From: DASQYE01 sp036389675
Lineage (GTDB): Bacteria > Acidobacteriota > Blastocatellia > Pyrinomonadales > Pyrinomonadaceae
Length of the DNA stretch: 64,000 nucleotides
Assembly (NCBI GenBank): GCA_036389675.1
Contig: DASVWI010000012.1
Span: 310,001 to 374,000 of the forward strand
Reading direction: 5' to 3'
The notes under the pieces are model-generated. The model saw only the letters and a program-made list of their open reading frames with translations. It ran no database searches and was not told where the DNA came from. This document shows, in pieces, positions 49,920-58,360 of this stretch. The translations under genes were made by a program, and so were the position numbers. The first letter of the stretch is position 1; the number at the start of each line of letters is the position of its first letter.

Positions 49920-50336
49920 ATGAGACTGAAACTGGCGCAGGGGCTGGCGATACGCCAATCCAGAATTAACGGTAAGGGCTGCTTTGCGACGGCGCGCTTC
50001 CAGCGCGGAAGAAAGATCGCGGAGTATACGGGCGAAAGAATATCCGCGCGCGAGGCCAAGCGACGCGCCCATCGCGCCAAGCTACGCATCTGCGAGGTTG
50101 ACGCGAAGTGGAGCATCGACGGCAGCCGTGGCGGCAACGGCACGCACTACATCAACCATTCGTGCGAGCCCAACAGCTACATGAAGATCATCTACGGGCA
50201 CATACTATTCTATGCCCTGCGCGACATACGGCCCGGCGAAGAGATAACGATTGATTACGTGGAAACGCTTCACTCCGATGAGAAGAGATGCAGTTGCGGC
50301 GCTTCGACCTGTCGCGGCAGAATCAATAAGCAATAG
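49920..50336 (+). CDS. SET-domain protein (predicted lysine methyltransferase)
   Basis: The 138-residue protein is a minimal SET domain. It has GKGCFATARFQRGRKIAEYTGE at the start (cited as GKGCFATARF and IAEYTGE), the AdoMet/catalytic knot YINHSCEPN (77-85), EEITIDY with the catalytic Tyr113, and a post-SET zinc-type cluster CSCGASTC (124-131). All key residues for methyl transfer to lysine are visible. Such proteins are mostly eukaryotic and scattered in bacteria. The start has no clear ribosome-binding site. The substrate is unknown. Confidence 0.9.
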   Translation: MRLKLAQGLAIRQSRINGKGCFATARFQRGRKIAEYTGERISAREAKRRAHRAKLRICEVDAKWSIDGSRGGNGTHYINHSCEPNSYMKIIYGHILFYALRDIRPGEEITIDYVETLHSDEKRCSCGASTCRGRINKQ

Positions 50337-50394
50337 CGTTACCTTCAAGCTCAAATGCTGCCCGTCGGCCCGCCGCCGCATTCTTTCGCATTCT

Positions 50395-51837
50395 CTAAAC
50401 GGGAAGGGCCGCGAGCGCATCCAGCAACAACGCTTCCTCATCCGACGCCACCGTGCGTAAGTCCAGCACAACCCTGTCTTCAAAGATACGCGCGATGACC
50501 GGAGGCGTTGATGACCGCAGCGCCTCGTCGAGCGCGGCAGCCGATAGCCCCGCGTGCGTTAATGCTATGAGCGCCGTCGGCGGGTGCGTGGTCGGTGCGG
50601 AGCCGCCGCCGATGGCGGATGCTCCCCTGATGATCTCTGTGTGAAGGGAAGACGCGCTCGCTCGCTTCATCAATCTTGATAGAAGCTTACGCGCGCGCCC
50701 TTCGACCTCCTCAACTCTGGCCGCGAGCATCCGAAGCACGGGCACTTCCTCCAGAGCAGCGCCGCGCGCGTAGGCGGCGAGCGTGGCTTCGAGGGCGGCG
50801 AGCGCCAGCTTGTCTGCGCGCAGCGCCCGATAGAGCGGATGCCGTCTGAGAACTTCGATAAGCTGCCGACGACCGACGATGAGCCCGGCCTGTGAAGCGC
50901 CGAGCAGCTTGTCGCCGCTAAACGAGACTATGTCCGCGCCGCTTCTGATCGAGTCGCTGATGACCGGCTCGCCTTCGAGCCCGTAGGGTCTCAAATCAAA
51001 GAGCGCGCCCGAACCGGCATCCTCATAGAGCGGAAGCTTCGCGCCGTGTGCCATCAACGCCAGCTCCGCGGTTGTCGGCTGCGACGTGAAACCGACGATG
51101 CGATAGTTTGAGGTATGAACGCGCATGATGAGGCGCGTCTCGTCGCTGATCGCGCGCTCGTAGTCGGCGACACGCGTGCGATTCGTCGTTCCCACTTCGA
51201 CGAGGCGCGTGCCTGACTGGGCCATCACTTCGGGGATGCGAAAGTCGCCGCCGATCTCCACCATCTCGCCGCGCGACAGAACGGCCTCGCCCCCCTTCGC
51301 CAGCGCGGTCAGGATGAGCAGGGCCGCGGCGGCGCAGTTGTTGACGACGAGCGCCGCTTCCGCTCCCGTCAAGTCCGCCAGAAGCCCTTCGACGCCCGCG
51401 CCACGACGCCCGCGCTTGCCCGTCAAGGTGTCGTATTCGAGCGTGCAATAGCTGGCCGCGCCGTCGGCAATCGCACGGCGTGCAGCTTCCGACAGCGGTG
51501 CGCGCCCCAGATTCGTGTGCAGTATGACGCCGCTCGCGTTGACCACCCGTCGCAGGCCAAGAGCTGCCTCGCGCCGGCAGGCCAATTCCAGCCGGCGAGT
51601 CGCTTCCGCCATCAGCGCCTCGCGCGAATGGTCGCCACTCAATTCACTACCGGCGCTCTCTTCGTGCGCCTCCTGAATTTGAGCGCGCAACTCCTCTGTG
51701 ACGCGGCGTGCCAGCTCGGCGAGGTGCTGCGCTCCCACCTGCGCGCGCAAAGAGTGGGCCGCCTCAGTTCGCAAAAGGGCGTCAACCGAGGGCAATGCCC
51801 GAAGCCGTTGCTGCCTGATTTCGGTTTTATCTGCCAT
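50395..51837 (-). CDS. selA: L-seryl-tRNA(Sec) selenium transferase
   Basis: The 480-residue PLP enzyme converts seryl-tRNA(Sec) to selenocysteinyl-tRNA(Sec). It has the N-terminal tRNA-binding domain start (LRALPSVDALL), NASGVILHTNLGRAPLS (100-116), YEDAGSGALFDL (271-282) and the PLP lysine in FSGDKLLGASQAG (Lys310). The selB and tRNA-Sec genes usually adjacent are not in this window. It implies a selenocysteine pathway in the organism; a related SelA-like role cannot be fully excluded. It is transcribed divergently from the next gene. Confidence 0.93.
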   Translation of the reverse strand: MADKTEIRQQRLRALPSVDALLRTEAAHSLRAQVGAQHLAELARRVTEELRAQIQEAHEESAGSELSGDHSREALMAEATRRLELACRREAALGLRRVVNASGVILHTNLGRAPLSEAARRAIADGAASYCTLEYDTLTGKRGRRGAGVEGLLADLTGAEAALVVNNCAAAALLILTALAKGGEAVLSRGEMVEIGGDFRIPEVMAQSGTRLVEVGTTNRTRVADYERAISDETRLIMRVHTSNYRIVGFTSQPTTAELALMAHGAKLPLYEDAGSGALFDLRPYGLEGEPVISDSIRSGADIVSFSGDKLLGASQAGLIVGRRQLIEVLRRHPLYRALRADKLALAALEATLAAYARGAALEEVPVLRMLAARVEEVEGRARKLLSRLMKRASASSLHTEIIRGASAIGGGSAPTTHPPTALIALTHAGLSAAALDEALRSSTPPVIARIFEDRVVLDLRTVASDEEALLLDALAALPV

Positions 51838-51901
51838 AGGGGTCTGAATGGTTAAGCTTTTCCGCGCTTAGAATATGCCTTCCCTCTTTGTCTAAGCAAT
51901 G

Positions 51902-51933
51902 GCCGGGCACAAGTGCGGGGACGCGTGCCCGGC
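51902..51933. repeat. GC-rich hairpin between selA and MXAN_5187-like gene
   Basis: GCCGGGCAC and GTGCCCGGC pair perfectly around a 14-base loop. Related GCCGGGCAT/ACGCGTGCCCG sequences form hairpins at 46896-46921 and 57073-57105, so it may be a dispersed element. Lying between divergent genes, it is unlikely to be a terminator. Confidence 0.45.
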
Positions 51934-52057
51934 TGTCGGTCGAATATTATCGTTGACACTGAGCTTTCAAACCGCCTAGACTAAATTCAAGGGGTTGCCT
52001 CTACCCGCCCGAGCCGCCCTCACCATGCGTAGACAAGCCTCGAAGGAGAATTAGAAA

Positions 52058-52699
52058 GTGCCGATCCGCGATAATAAGCTGGCGCGTGCCTCGCAACACA
52101 GGGCGAAGCCCAACGCGGCAGCCGACAACCAGCCGACCATTGACGAACAACTCACGCGCCTTGAAGAGGATATGCGCCGCCTCAAGATCGAATACGACAT
52201 CTATTTCAACGGTGCGTCCAAGCGCCCCCCCTACGACACGAAGAGCCGCGTCGAGACCATGATCAAGCGTCTCGGCGATGATCGCACGCTCAACTTCGCG
52301 CAGCGCTATCGCTTGAATTCGCTGGCGGCACGCTACAACTCTTTCCGCGAGTTGTGGCGACGCACGATTCAGGCGCGCGAGGAGGGACGCGATGCGGCGG
52401 CGACGGCGCGCGCCACGGCACACAGCACCGAACAGACCTCGCCAAAGGATAGAACCAGCTTCACCTGCTCGGACGCGCACGGCGATGTCCAGACCGTCAG
52501 GGAGATATACGCGGCCCTCATCGAAGCCAAACGCAAGTGCGGCGAGCCCACCGACGACCTCTCCTTCCCGCGTTTCCATCACCTGATCGCCACCAAGACC
52601 GACAACCTCAAAGAGCATCTGGGCTGCGAGAGCGTGCGCTTCTCCATTGATGTCGAAAACGGGCACGTCAACTTCAAAGCCAGAGCCGATCAGAGATAA
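52058..52699 (+). CDS. Hypothetical protein similar to MXAN_5187 C-terminal family
   Basis: The 213-residue product starts with GTG preceded by GAAGGAG at ten bases. The pattern LKIEYDIYFNGASKRPPYD..VETMIKRL, then FAQRYRLNSLAARYNSFRELWRRTI, fits the small helical family named after MXAN_5187. A C-terminal part (about 145-213) is a separate domain of unknown role. It is convergent with the cold-shock gene, with a shared terminator. Function unknown. Confidence 0.75.
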   Translation: MPIRDNKLARASQHRAKPNAAADNQPTIDEQLTRLEEDMRRLKIEYDIYFNGASKRPPYDTKSRVETMIKRLGDDRTLNFAQRYRLNSLAARYNSFRELWRRTIQAREEGRDAAATARATAHSTEQTSPKDRTSFTCSDAHGDVQTVREIYAALIEAKRKCGEPTDDLSFPRFHHLIATKTDNLKEHLGCESVRFSIDVENGHVNFKARADQR

Positions 52700-52711
52700 C
52701 AGCCGATCAAA

Positions 52712-52755
52712 AATAGAGGCGACCTTTCTCGCTCTAAGAGAAGATCGCCTCTATT
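52712..52755. terminator. Bidirectional terminator before csp
   Basis: An 11-bp perfect outer stem (AATAGAGGCGA/TCGCCTCTATT) encloses an inner TTCTC/GAGAA hairpin. It lies between convergent genes; A-rich and T-rich flanks support termination on both strands. Confidence 0.7.
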
Positions 52756-52825
52756 CATCTAACGCTTTCCGGGCCAGAAGACCGGAAGCGGTCAGTGGCT
52801 TGACTTACGTTAAGCCTTGGGGAGA

Positions 52826-53032
52826 TTACATCTTTGTCACTTTCTCGGCCTGCGGGCCTTTCGGACCCTGCGTGACCTCGAACTCAACCTCCTGACCCTC
52901 TTCGAGGGTCTTGAAGCCGTCGCCCTGAATGGCGCTGTAGTGAACGAAGATGTCGGAAGAGCCAGGCTGCTCGATGAAGCCATAGCCCTTCGAATTATTA
53001 AACCACTTGACCTTACCGGTTATTCTAGACAT
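52826..53032 (-). CDS. Cold-shock domain protein (CspA family)
   Basis: The 68-residue single cold-shock domain has RNP1 KGYGFIE (15-21) and RNP2 DIFVHYSAI (27-35), starting MSRITGKVKWFNN. It binds single-stranded RNA/DNA and melts mRNA structure. AGGAGG lies upstream of the ATG. A promoter about 290 bases upstream implies a long 5' leader, as in cold-inducible csp genes. Length and motifs are canonical. Confidence 0.96.
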   Translation of the reverse strand: MSRITGKVKWFNNSKGYGFIEQPGSSDIFVHYSAIQGDGFKTLEEGQEVEFEVTQGPKGPQAEKVTKM

Positions 53033-53321
53033 AACAAACGAATCCTCCTAACGATTCGGTAAAACGGGGCGGAGAGCTTTCTTAAGGCAAACGCCGCCGA
53101 CCTGAGGTTAATGCTTGTGAGCCGGACGCGCTTTCTCTTTGGGGCGCTACACGGAAACACACAACCAACAAAAAACTGCGTATGAGAGACGCCGACCGAA
53201 AGGGGCGGCGCGCACGTCACACACAGAGGAATGGGGAAAAGCTGAAACTCATGTCTGTATTGCTTGCAAATCTCTCTGCGGGGGCGAGTTAAAGGAAATC
53301 CCTGCATCGAAACGACGGCGC

Positions 53322-53351
53322 ATACTAAGCGATAGCCCGCAACTCTGTCAA
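53322..53351 (-). promoter_or_regulatory. Sigma70-type promoter of csp
   Basis: On the minus strand TTGACA (53351-53346) and TAGTAT (53327-53322) are spaced by 18 bases. Start would be near 53315, giving a leader of about 283 nt before the csp ATG. Confidence 0.55.
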
Positions 53352-53423
53352 GCTAAAAATCCAAAAATTTTCAGCCAAATAATAGTGCGCGAGCATGATT
53401 CGGCCCCTTGCAAACTTTGTGGA

Positions 53424-53454
53424 AGGTCAGTGCCGCCTGCCGTAGCCGGGCGCG
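53424..53454 (+). repeat. Single diverged arm of the 33-bp repeat
   Basis: AGGTCAGTGCCGCCTGCCGT and the following bases match the arm at 49751-49781 with about four differences in 31. No opposite arm is present, so it is a decayed half element. Confidence 0.6.
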
Positions 53455-53530
53455 TTCTGAGGCAAGGATTACCAGCCCGGCATAGGCCGTGCGAGACTTG
53501 CCGCATCTCCTCAAAGTGCCCGCCGCGCTC

Positions 53531-55762
53531 TCAACGGATGCCGGGGGCTGCGGCGCGCGCCGGGGCGTTTTTAATGTCCAGCTCTTTGAGGAGGTAGCCA
53601 GCGCCGCCGAACTTTTCCGTGATGAAAAGCACGTAGCGTATGTCGACGGAGATGGCGCGATTGGTCGCCTCGCTGTACAGGTAATCGTTGCCGAGCCCTT
53701 CGTAGTTGCTGTCGAAGACTATGCCGACCTGCTCGCCGCGCCCGTTGAGGATAGGGCTGCCGGAATTGCCGCCGATGATGTCCGTCGTGGAGAGAAAATT
53801 GACGGGCACGTCCGCACCACTCGTCGTCGCGTACGGGCCAAAGTCGCGGGCGCGGTAAAGCTGCTTGAGCTTTTCCGGCACGTTGAACTCGCCGCGCCCC
53901 GTGTCCTTCTCCATCACGCCGGAAAGCGTTGTGAACGGCTGGTAGATAATCGCCTCGCGCGGCATGTAGCCTTTGACTTCGCCGTAAGCGAAGCGCAGCG
54001 TGCGGTTGGCGTCCGGGTAAGCGGGCGCGCCGCGCATCTCGCTCATGCCTGCCACGAGCAGCGGGCGCAGGCGGTCTACCGTGTCGTTGAACTCCTGCGT
54101 GAGGAGCGTGCGTCGTCTTTCCAGCGCGCCGATCTCGGAGGCGAACTCTACGAGCGGCTCGCGCAGCTCGCGCAATTGTGTGGTCGTCAAAGCGTAGAGC
54201 GACGAGAGCCCTTCGGCTGTCGAGAAGCGTTTGGAGTCGACCACAGCGCGCGCGAAATCCTCTTCGGCGCGACGACGCGCCTCGCCCCTCTGCGCGCCGA
54301 AGCGCTTCTCAAGCGCTTCGATCTTTTGCCCCGCCGGCAGCTCGTCCGCCTTTCTCAAAAGGTACGTCAAAAGCTCGCGCTCGACGGTGGGCTGGCGCGC
54401 CGCCAGTATCGACCCCGTCTGCGCCTTGACGCGCTCGGCCCAAGCGTTGTTGAAGAGCGGATTGCGCTCGGCCTCCGGCCTCTCTTTGTTGATGGCGAAC
54501 TGCTCGGCCAGAAAGGCCAGTCCGACGAGGTCTGTGACCGCGAACATCTGTTGGACGACCTGATCGCGCTGAGCAGTTGAGAGAAACTCTTCGTAAGCTT
54601 TACTTATGCCGGGCAAGACCTCGCCGTACCTGGCCTTGCGCGCGAGGTCGGCGCTTACCCAGCGCGCGAACGCCTCCTCATCGGCGCGACGGCGGGCGAC
54701 GAGACCGGCACGCCGCAGGGCCGGAATAGAGCCCGCGTAGAGCTTGAGCGAATTGGCATAGTTGGCTATGTCGGATTGAAGCTTGATGCGAAGCTCAGGG
54801 TTGTACCTGCCGAGGTCTTCGAGAACGCGTATGTAGTTGGAGTAAAGATCAACGAGAAAGGGCCAGTTGACATCCTGGCTGTAAAGGGCCGAATAGCTTT
54901 CGCGGTAACGGCGCGTCGAGCCCGGATAACCGAGCACCATCATAAAGTCGCCCTCGCGAACGCCGCCGAGCGAGAGCGATAGGAACTTCTTCGGCTTGAA
55001 GGGCACGTTGCTCGTCGAGTAGTCGGCGGGCTGTCCATCGGCTCCGACGTAAGCGCGCATGAAGGTGAAATCAGCGCCGTGTCGCGGCCACTCGAAGTTA
55101 TCGGTCTCGCCGCCGAATTGGCCCACGTCGTTCGGCGGCGCATAAACTATACGCACGTCGCGCAGCACCATGTAGGTGAACATGTAGTAGGAGAGCCCTT
55201 CGTTGAGAGCCTGAATGCGCGGGCGCATACCCTTCGCCGCACGCAGACGCGCGGCTGCTTCGAGAGCGCCGATTCTTTCCGTGATGGCCTGCTCTCGTTC
55301 CTCGCCCGCGAGCGTCGCGGATATTGGCCCAAGGACATCGCTCGTCACATCCCTCAAGTCCTCCGTGATGGTCACGGTATAGTCCGGGGCACGAATCTCT
55401 TCGGCACGAGTCCGGGCTGTGAAGCCGCGGGCGATGTAATCGTTAGCGGGTGTGGAGGCGGCGACGAGCGCATCGAAGGCGACGTGATGGTTGGTGAGCA
55501 GAAGCCCGTCGGGCGAAACGAATTCACCCGTCCCGCCGTCGATAATCACGATCGCGTCCTTGAGAGAAGCGCCCGCAGGATTGTAAATGTCGGTGAGCGG
55601 AATTTTCAGCCCGCGCTCTTTGAGCTTATTGACGGGAAGCGACGAGAGCGTATCAGGCATGAACATGCCTTCGTCCGCGAGGACGCACTGCGGCGTAATG
55701 AGCGTAAAGAACAGAAGGGCGGCGAGCGCGAAGCGGCTCGCGCCGGAGAGTCTAAGGGCCAT
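53531..55762 (-). CDS. S46-family dipeptidyl peptidase (DPP7/DPP11-like)
   Basis: The 743-residue exported serine peptidase has a signal peptide (about 1-29). The triad lies in LLLTNHHVAFD (His), ETDNFEWPRHG (Asp) and GGNSGSPILNG (Ser, near 653). It removes dipeptides from peptide N-termini in the periplasm. The S1-pocket position is Ser in FDSNYEG, where DPP7 has Gly and DPP11 has Arg, so acidic specificity is unlikely. Two charged stretches in the middle form the helical cap. It follows the M23 peptidase gene on the same strand after a terminator. Confidence 0.93.
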   Translation of the reverse strand: MALRLSGASRFALAALLFFTLITPQCVLADEGMFMPDTLSSLPVNKLKERGLKIPLTDIYNPAGASLKDAIVIIDGGTGEFVSPDGLLLTNHHVAFDALVAASTPANDYIARGFTARTRAEEIRAPDYTVTITEDLRDVTSDVLGPISATLAGEEREQAITERIGALEAAARLRAAKGMRPRIQALNEGLSYYMFTYMVLRDVRIVYAPPNDVGQFGGETDNFEWPRHGADFTFMRAYVGADGQPADYSTSNVPFKPKKFLSLSLGGVREGDFMMVLGYPGSTRRYRESYSALYSQDVNWPFLVDLYSNYIRVLEDLGRYNPELRIKLQSDIANYANSLKLYAGSIPALRRAGLVARRRADEEAFARWVSADLARKARYGEVLPGISKAYEEFLSTAQRDQVVQQMFAVTDLVGLAFLAEQFAINKERPEAERNPLFNNAWAERVKAQTGSILAARQPTVERELLTYLLRKADELPAGQKIEALEKRFGAQRGEARRRAEEDFARAVVDSKRFSTAEGLSSLYALTTTQLRELREPLVEFASEIGALERRRTLLTQEFNDTVDRLRPLLVAGMSEMRGAPAYPDANRTLRFAYGEVKGYMPREAIIYQPFTTLSGVMEKDTGRGEFNVPEKLKQLYRARDFGPYATTSGADVPVNFLSTTDIIGGNSGSPILNGRGEQVGIVFDSNYEGLGNDYLYSEATNRAISVDIRYVLFITEKFGGAGYLLKELDIKNAPARAAAPGIR

Positions 55763-55857
55763 CTGGTAGAATCTTTTCCTTTAACCTTTAATGAACAAGC
55801 GAGCAGCTCGGTTGAGGCGATATTAGCAGACCGCAGAGAGAAAACCGAAAAGCAAAA

Positions 55858-55891
55858 GCAGTAAGGAAGCTTCGCTCGCGTCCCTTACTGC
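55858..55891 (-). terminator. Terminator of the M23 peptidase gene
   Basis: On the minus strand GCAGTAAGG...CCTTACTGC forms a 9-bp stem followed by TTTTGCTTTTC. It lies 28 bases after the M23 stop. Confidence 0.65.
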
Positions 55892-55918
55892 TTGTCGTGC
55901 TCGTCTTGCTTTTGTTGA

Positions 55919-56770
55919 TTAGTCCGTGTTGCGCGGCAAATACTGTTTCGGGTTGACGGGCTCGTCGTTGATGCGCACTTCATAGTGAAGGTGTGGGCCG
56001 GTCGAGCGCCCCGTAGAGCCGACGCGCCCGAGCATCTCGCCGCGCGCGACCTTCTGCCCTTCGACCACGTCCACGTGCGAAAGGTGGCCGTAGCGAGTCG
56101 TCAGCCCGCCACCGTGATCTATGATCACGATCTGACCGTAACCGTTCTGCCATCCCGCGAAGGAGACCCTGCCGGTGGCCGCCGCCGAAACGGGCGTGCC
56201 CCAGAGCGTGGCTATGTCCTGTCCTGTATGAAACTCGAAAGAGCCGCCGCCGAAGGGATTGCTGCGACCGCCGAAACCGTCCGTCAATTCGCCCGAGACG
56301 GGCCAGATCGAAGGCGTCATCGCGCGCGCACGCAGGACGGCCTCGTAGGTTCGCAAGTCCTGTTCGATGTGCTTGGTTCGATACTCAATGGCGCTGGCGA
56401 CATCGAAGGGCAGGCCGGGGCCGCCCGCGCCGCGCTGGGCTGTTTGCTGTTCGCTCTCGACGCCCGCCGTCTCCGCCAGCCGGCGCGTGACGGTCTCGAC
56501 GGCGTCAACACGCTGATTCAGCGTGTTGAGCTGCTGACGCTGCTTCTCATTTTCCGCGCGCAGGCGCTCGTTCTCCTCCGCGACGCGCAGGTGTATGGCT
56601 TGCTGTGTCAAACCGTAAACGCCGTAAGCCGCGACGCCCATCAGCACGGCGACGGCGTAAGCGCAGGCTTTGACCCATCTTTTGTGTAAAGAGATGCGGC
56701 GGACGCGGGAACTTGAACGGGAAGTGCGGGCGACGATGAAGGCGTAGAATCGTTCGTCACTGGACATCAT
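55919..56770 (-). CDS. M23-family metallopeptidase with membrane anchor and coiled coil
   Basis: The 283-residue protein (MMSSDERFYAF...) has a basic N-terminus and one membrane span (about 38-58). A coiled coil (about 68-120, ENERLRAENEKQRQQLNTLN) follows, then a lysostaphin-type zinc peptidase domain (about 175-275) with FHTGQD (HxxxD) and GPHLHYEVR (HxH). This is the murein endopeptidase/divisome-regulator layout. AAGGAG five bases before the ATG fixes the start; an upstream extension is not needed. All zinc ligands appear present, so it should be active. Confidence 0.93.
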   Translation of the reverse strand: MMSSDERFYAFIVARTSRSSSRVRRISLHKRWVKACAYAVAVLMGVAAYGVYGLTQQAIHLRVAEENERLRAENEKQRQQLNTLNQRVDAVETVTRRLAETAGVESEQQTAQRGAGGPGLPFDVASAIEYRTKHIEQDLRTYEAVLRARAMTPSIWPVSGELTDGFGGRSNPFGGGSFEFHTGQDIATLWGTPVSAAATGRVSFAGWQNGYGQIVIIDHGGGLTTRYGHLSHVDVVEGQKVARGEMLGRVGSTGRSTGPHLHYEVRINDEPVNPKQYLPRNTD

Positions 56771-57137
56771 ACGTGCTCCTTGGCGGTTGAATTCGCGCGT
56801 AAAGCCATTTCGGAGAGAGGCGCGAACAACCCCTTGAAAGGCACAGCCTGCCACGGACGGGGGCGACTGGTGCTAAACAAAGACTATCGAGGTCTTAAAT
56901 TTTGAAAATCCTGCTTGGAGATTTCGCAGCGATGAATCATCCATTGAAGGTCGCAAAATGATGAACTGACCCTGCCTGGGTGCTGCAAAGGTTTTGGAAA
57001 CTATCACATGAGAAGCGAGATTGCAACCCCGATAATTGTCCGGGGAAGGCGGGAGAGGGAAAAACAAAAGCCCACGCGTGCCCGCATGATCGCCCGGCAC
57101 GCGTGAGCTATTTTACTACATCCAGAGAGCAAACTGC
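56771..57137. other. Intergenic region upstream of M23 peptidase
   Basis: About 367 bases containing the M23 promoter region, no recognisable gene, and, at its right edge, a terminator hairpin for the small membrane protein gene. Confidence 0.5.
57067..57110 (-). terminator. Terminator of small membrane protein gene
   Basis: CACGCGTGCC (57073-57082) and GGCACGCGTG (57096-57105) form a 10-bp stem. On the minus strand it is followed by GGGCTTTTGTTTTTC, a good T-tract. It lies about 30 bases after the small gene's stop. Confidence 0.75.
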
Positions 57138-57356
57138 TTAAATATCTTCGGCCTCGCGCCGGCGGCTCTGGCGGCCACGAAGAATAGAAAGCACGATCAA
57201 CAGCATGAGCCCGACGAAAGCGACGACGACGGCGACCTTGATCGCGACGATCAGGAAACTGACCAGAGAGATGAGCTGACGCAGCAGCGTCACGATCAGG
57301 AGAATAAGAGCAACTATACTACCAAGACGACCCGCGACCTTAAGAAAAGCTGACAT
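57138..57356 (-). CDS. Small membrane protein (72 residues, two spans)
   Basis: MSAFLKVAGRLGSIVALILL leads into two hydrophobic helices (about 12-32 and 35-58) and a basic tail (RGRQSRRREAEDI) that should face the cytoplasm. AGAGGT lies 8 bases before the ATG, and a strong terminator follows, which together support a real gene. No family is recognised; possibly a membrane-stress or scaffold peptide. Confidence 0.7.
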   Translation of the reverse strand: MSAFLKVAGRLGSIVALILLIVTLLRQLISLVSFLIVAIKVAVVVAFVGLMLLIVLSILRGRQSRRREAEDI

Positions 57357-57540
57357 GATTTGTGACCTCTACAAACAAAATACCACTCGATAGAACCCCG
57401 CCGGCGCGACCCTTCAGGCTTGCGACCCGCCGAGCGTCGGCGCTTTTGAGAACCGATCTCATCATAACAAAGAGACGGGCGACACAACAAAGATGAAAGC
57501 GAAAGGTGCGAAATTTATCGCCCCGCGCCTTCTTCAACTC

Positions 57541-58314
57541 TTAAGGGCGCGGCTCAAAGGGAATCGCCCCCGGCTCGCGCGCCGTCACCTGCGTAATCAG
57601 CTCGCCCGTGCGGAAACGCGGCGACTCAAGCTGCGAATGGACGACGACGGACGGCGGCGGCCTGTGCGTGTCGAAACCGAGCGGCTCGCGGTCGCGCCGC
57701 CTGCGCCGCCCGACATAATCAAAGAGCATGTACGCGCCGAGAGCGACTAAAGCGATGGGGAGAAACTGTCGCACCGGAAGCTGAATCCCCAGAAGCGTAT
57801 GAAGCAGAAAGATAGTGCCGAGGACAAGCAGGGTGACGCCCCACGCGAAAGGATTACCGTAAAGGCGACGCGCAATGACATCCTCTTCCGCATCGGGCGC
57901 GAGCCCGGCCCGCATCAGTTGCGCCGTGCGGCAGGCGTCAACCGCCGCGAAGAGCAGCGTGCCGAAGAGGCCGAGCACGAAGAAGGCCATGCCGTCCGTG
58001 ACCACGGCCATCTGAAAGAAGCTGGCGAAGATCGCGAAGTGGACGATGGCTTTCGACGTTTGACCGTTGTAGGCAGCGCCGAGGCCCGGCACAATGGAGA
58101 GCAAAGTGGCGATCAGCGGAGAGCTCCTGCGGCGCACAACCGGAAGCCTGGACGAGCGCGACTGCTGCTGTTGCAGCATCTCCACGCCCGCCACTATGCA
58201 ATCCTGGCAGAAGGGGAAACCGCGTATGCGATGGTCGCACGCGGGGCAGAGCGGGCGCGCGCAACTGTTACACTGTACGACCGCCGGATTTCTGATGTGA
58301 TAAGCGCAATTCAT
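57541..58314 (-). CDS. Membrane protein with N-terminal B-box-type zinc finger
   Basis: The 257-residue protein opens with a Cys/His cluster (Cys3, His6, Cys15, Cys18, Cys23, Cys26, Cys36, Cys39; CNSCARPLCPACDH), a B-box-like zinc site. It continues with a Gln/Arg linker, four predicted membrane segments (about 65-205) and a Pro-rich cytoplasmic tail. SIVPGLGAAYNGQTSKAIVHF resembles TM2-type hairpins. It is third in line after an ECF sigma factor and a double zinc-finger anti-sigma protein, and may take part in that pathway. Function not known. Confidence 0.8.
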   Translation of the reverse strand: MNCAYHIRNPAVVQCNSCARPLCPACDHRIRGFPFCQDCIVAGVEMLQQQQSRSSRLPVVRRRSSPLIATLLSIVPGLGAAYNGQTSKAIVHFAIFASFFQMAVVTDGMAFFVLGLFGTLLFAAVDACRTAQLMRAGLAPDAEEDVIARRLYGNPFAWGVTLLVLGTIFLLHTLLGIQLPVRQFLPIALVALGAYMLFDYVGRRRRRDREPLGFDTHRPPPSVVVHSQLESPRFRTGELITQVTAREPGAIPFEPRP

Positions 58315-58360
58315 TTACTTGCCGTTTTGTCCCTTTGTCTCTCGTCTGCTCTGGCAATGC

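Larger units (their letters stand above)
53033..53530. other. Long csp leader, csp promoter and repeat fragment
   Basis: About 498 bases. The csp-proximal 280 bases are the predicted 5' leader; the distal part carries the csp promoter (53322-53351) and a single diverged arm (53424-53454) of the 49750-49829 repeat. Frames here are shadows. Confidence 0.6.

Noticed and set aside
53139..53597. Forward frame of 152 codons upstream of csp
   Set aside because: Cys/Arg/Pro-rich with no family pattern; it overlaps the csp leader and promoter and runs antisense into the S46 gene.
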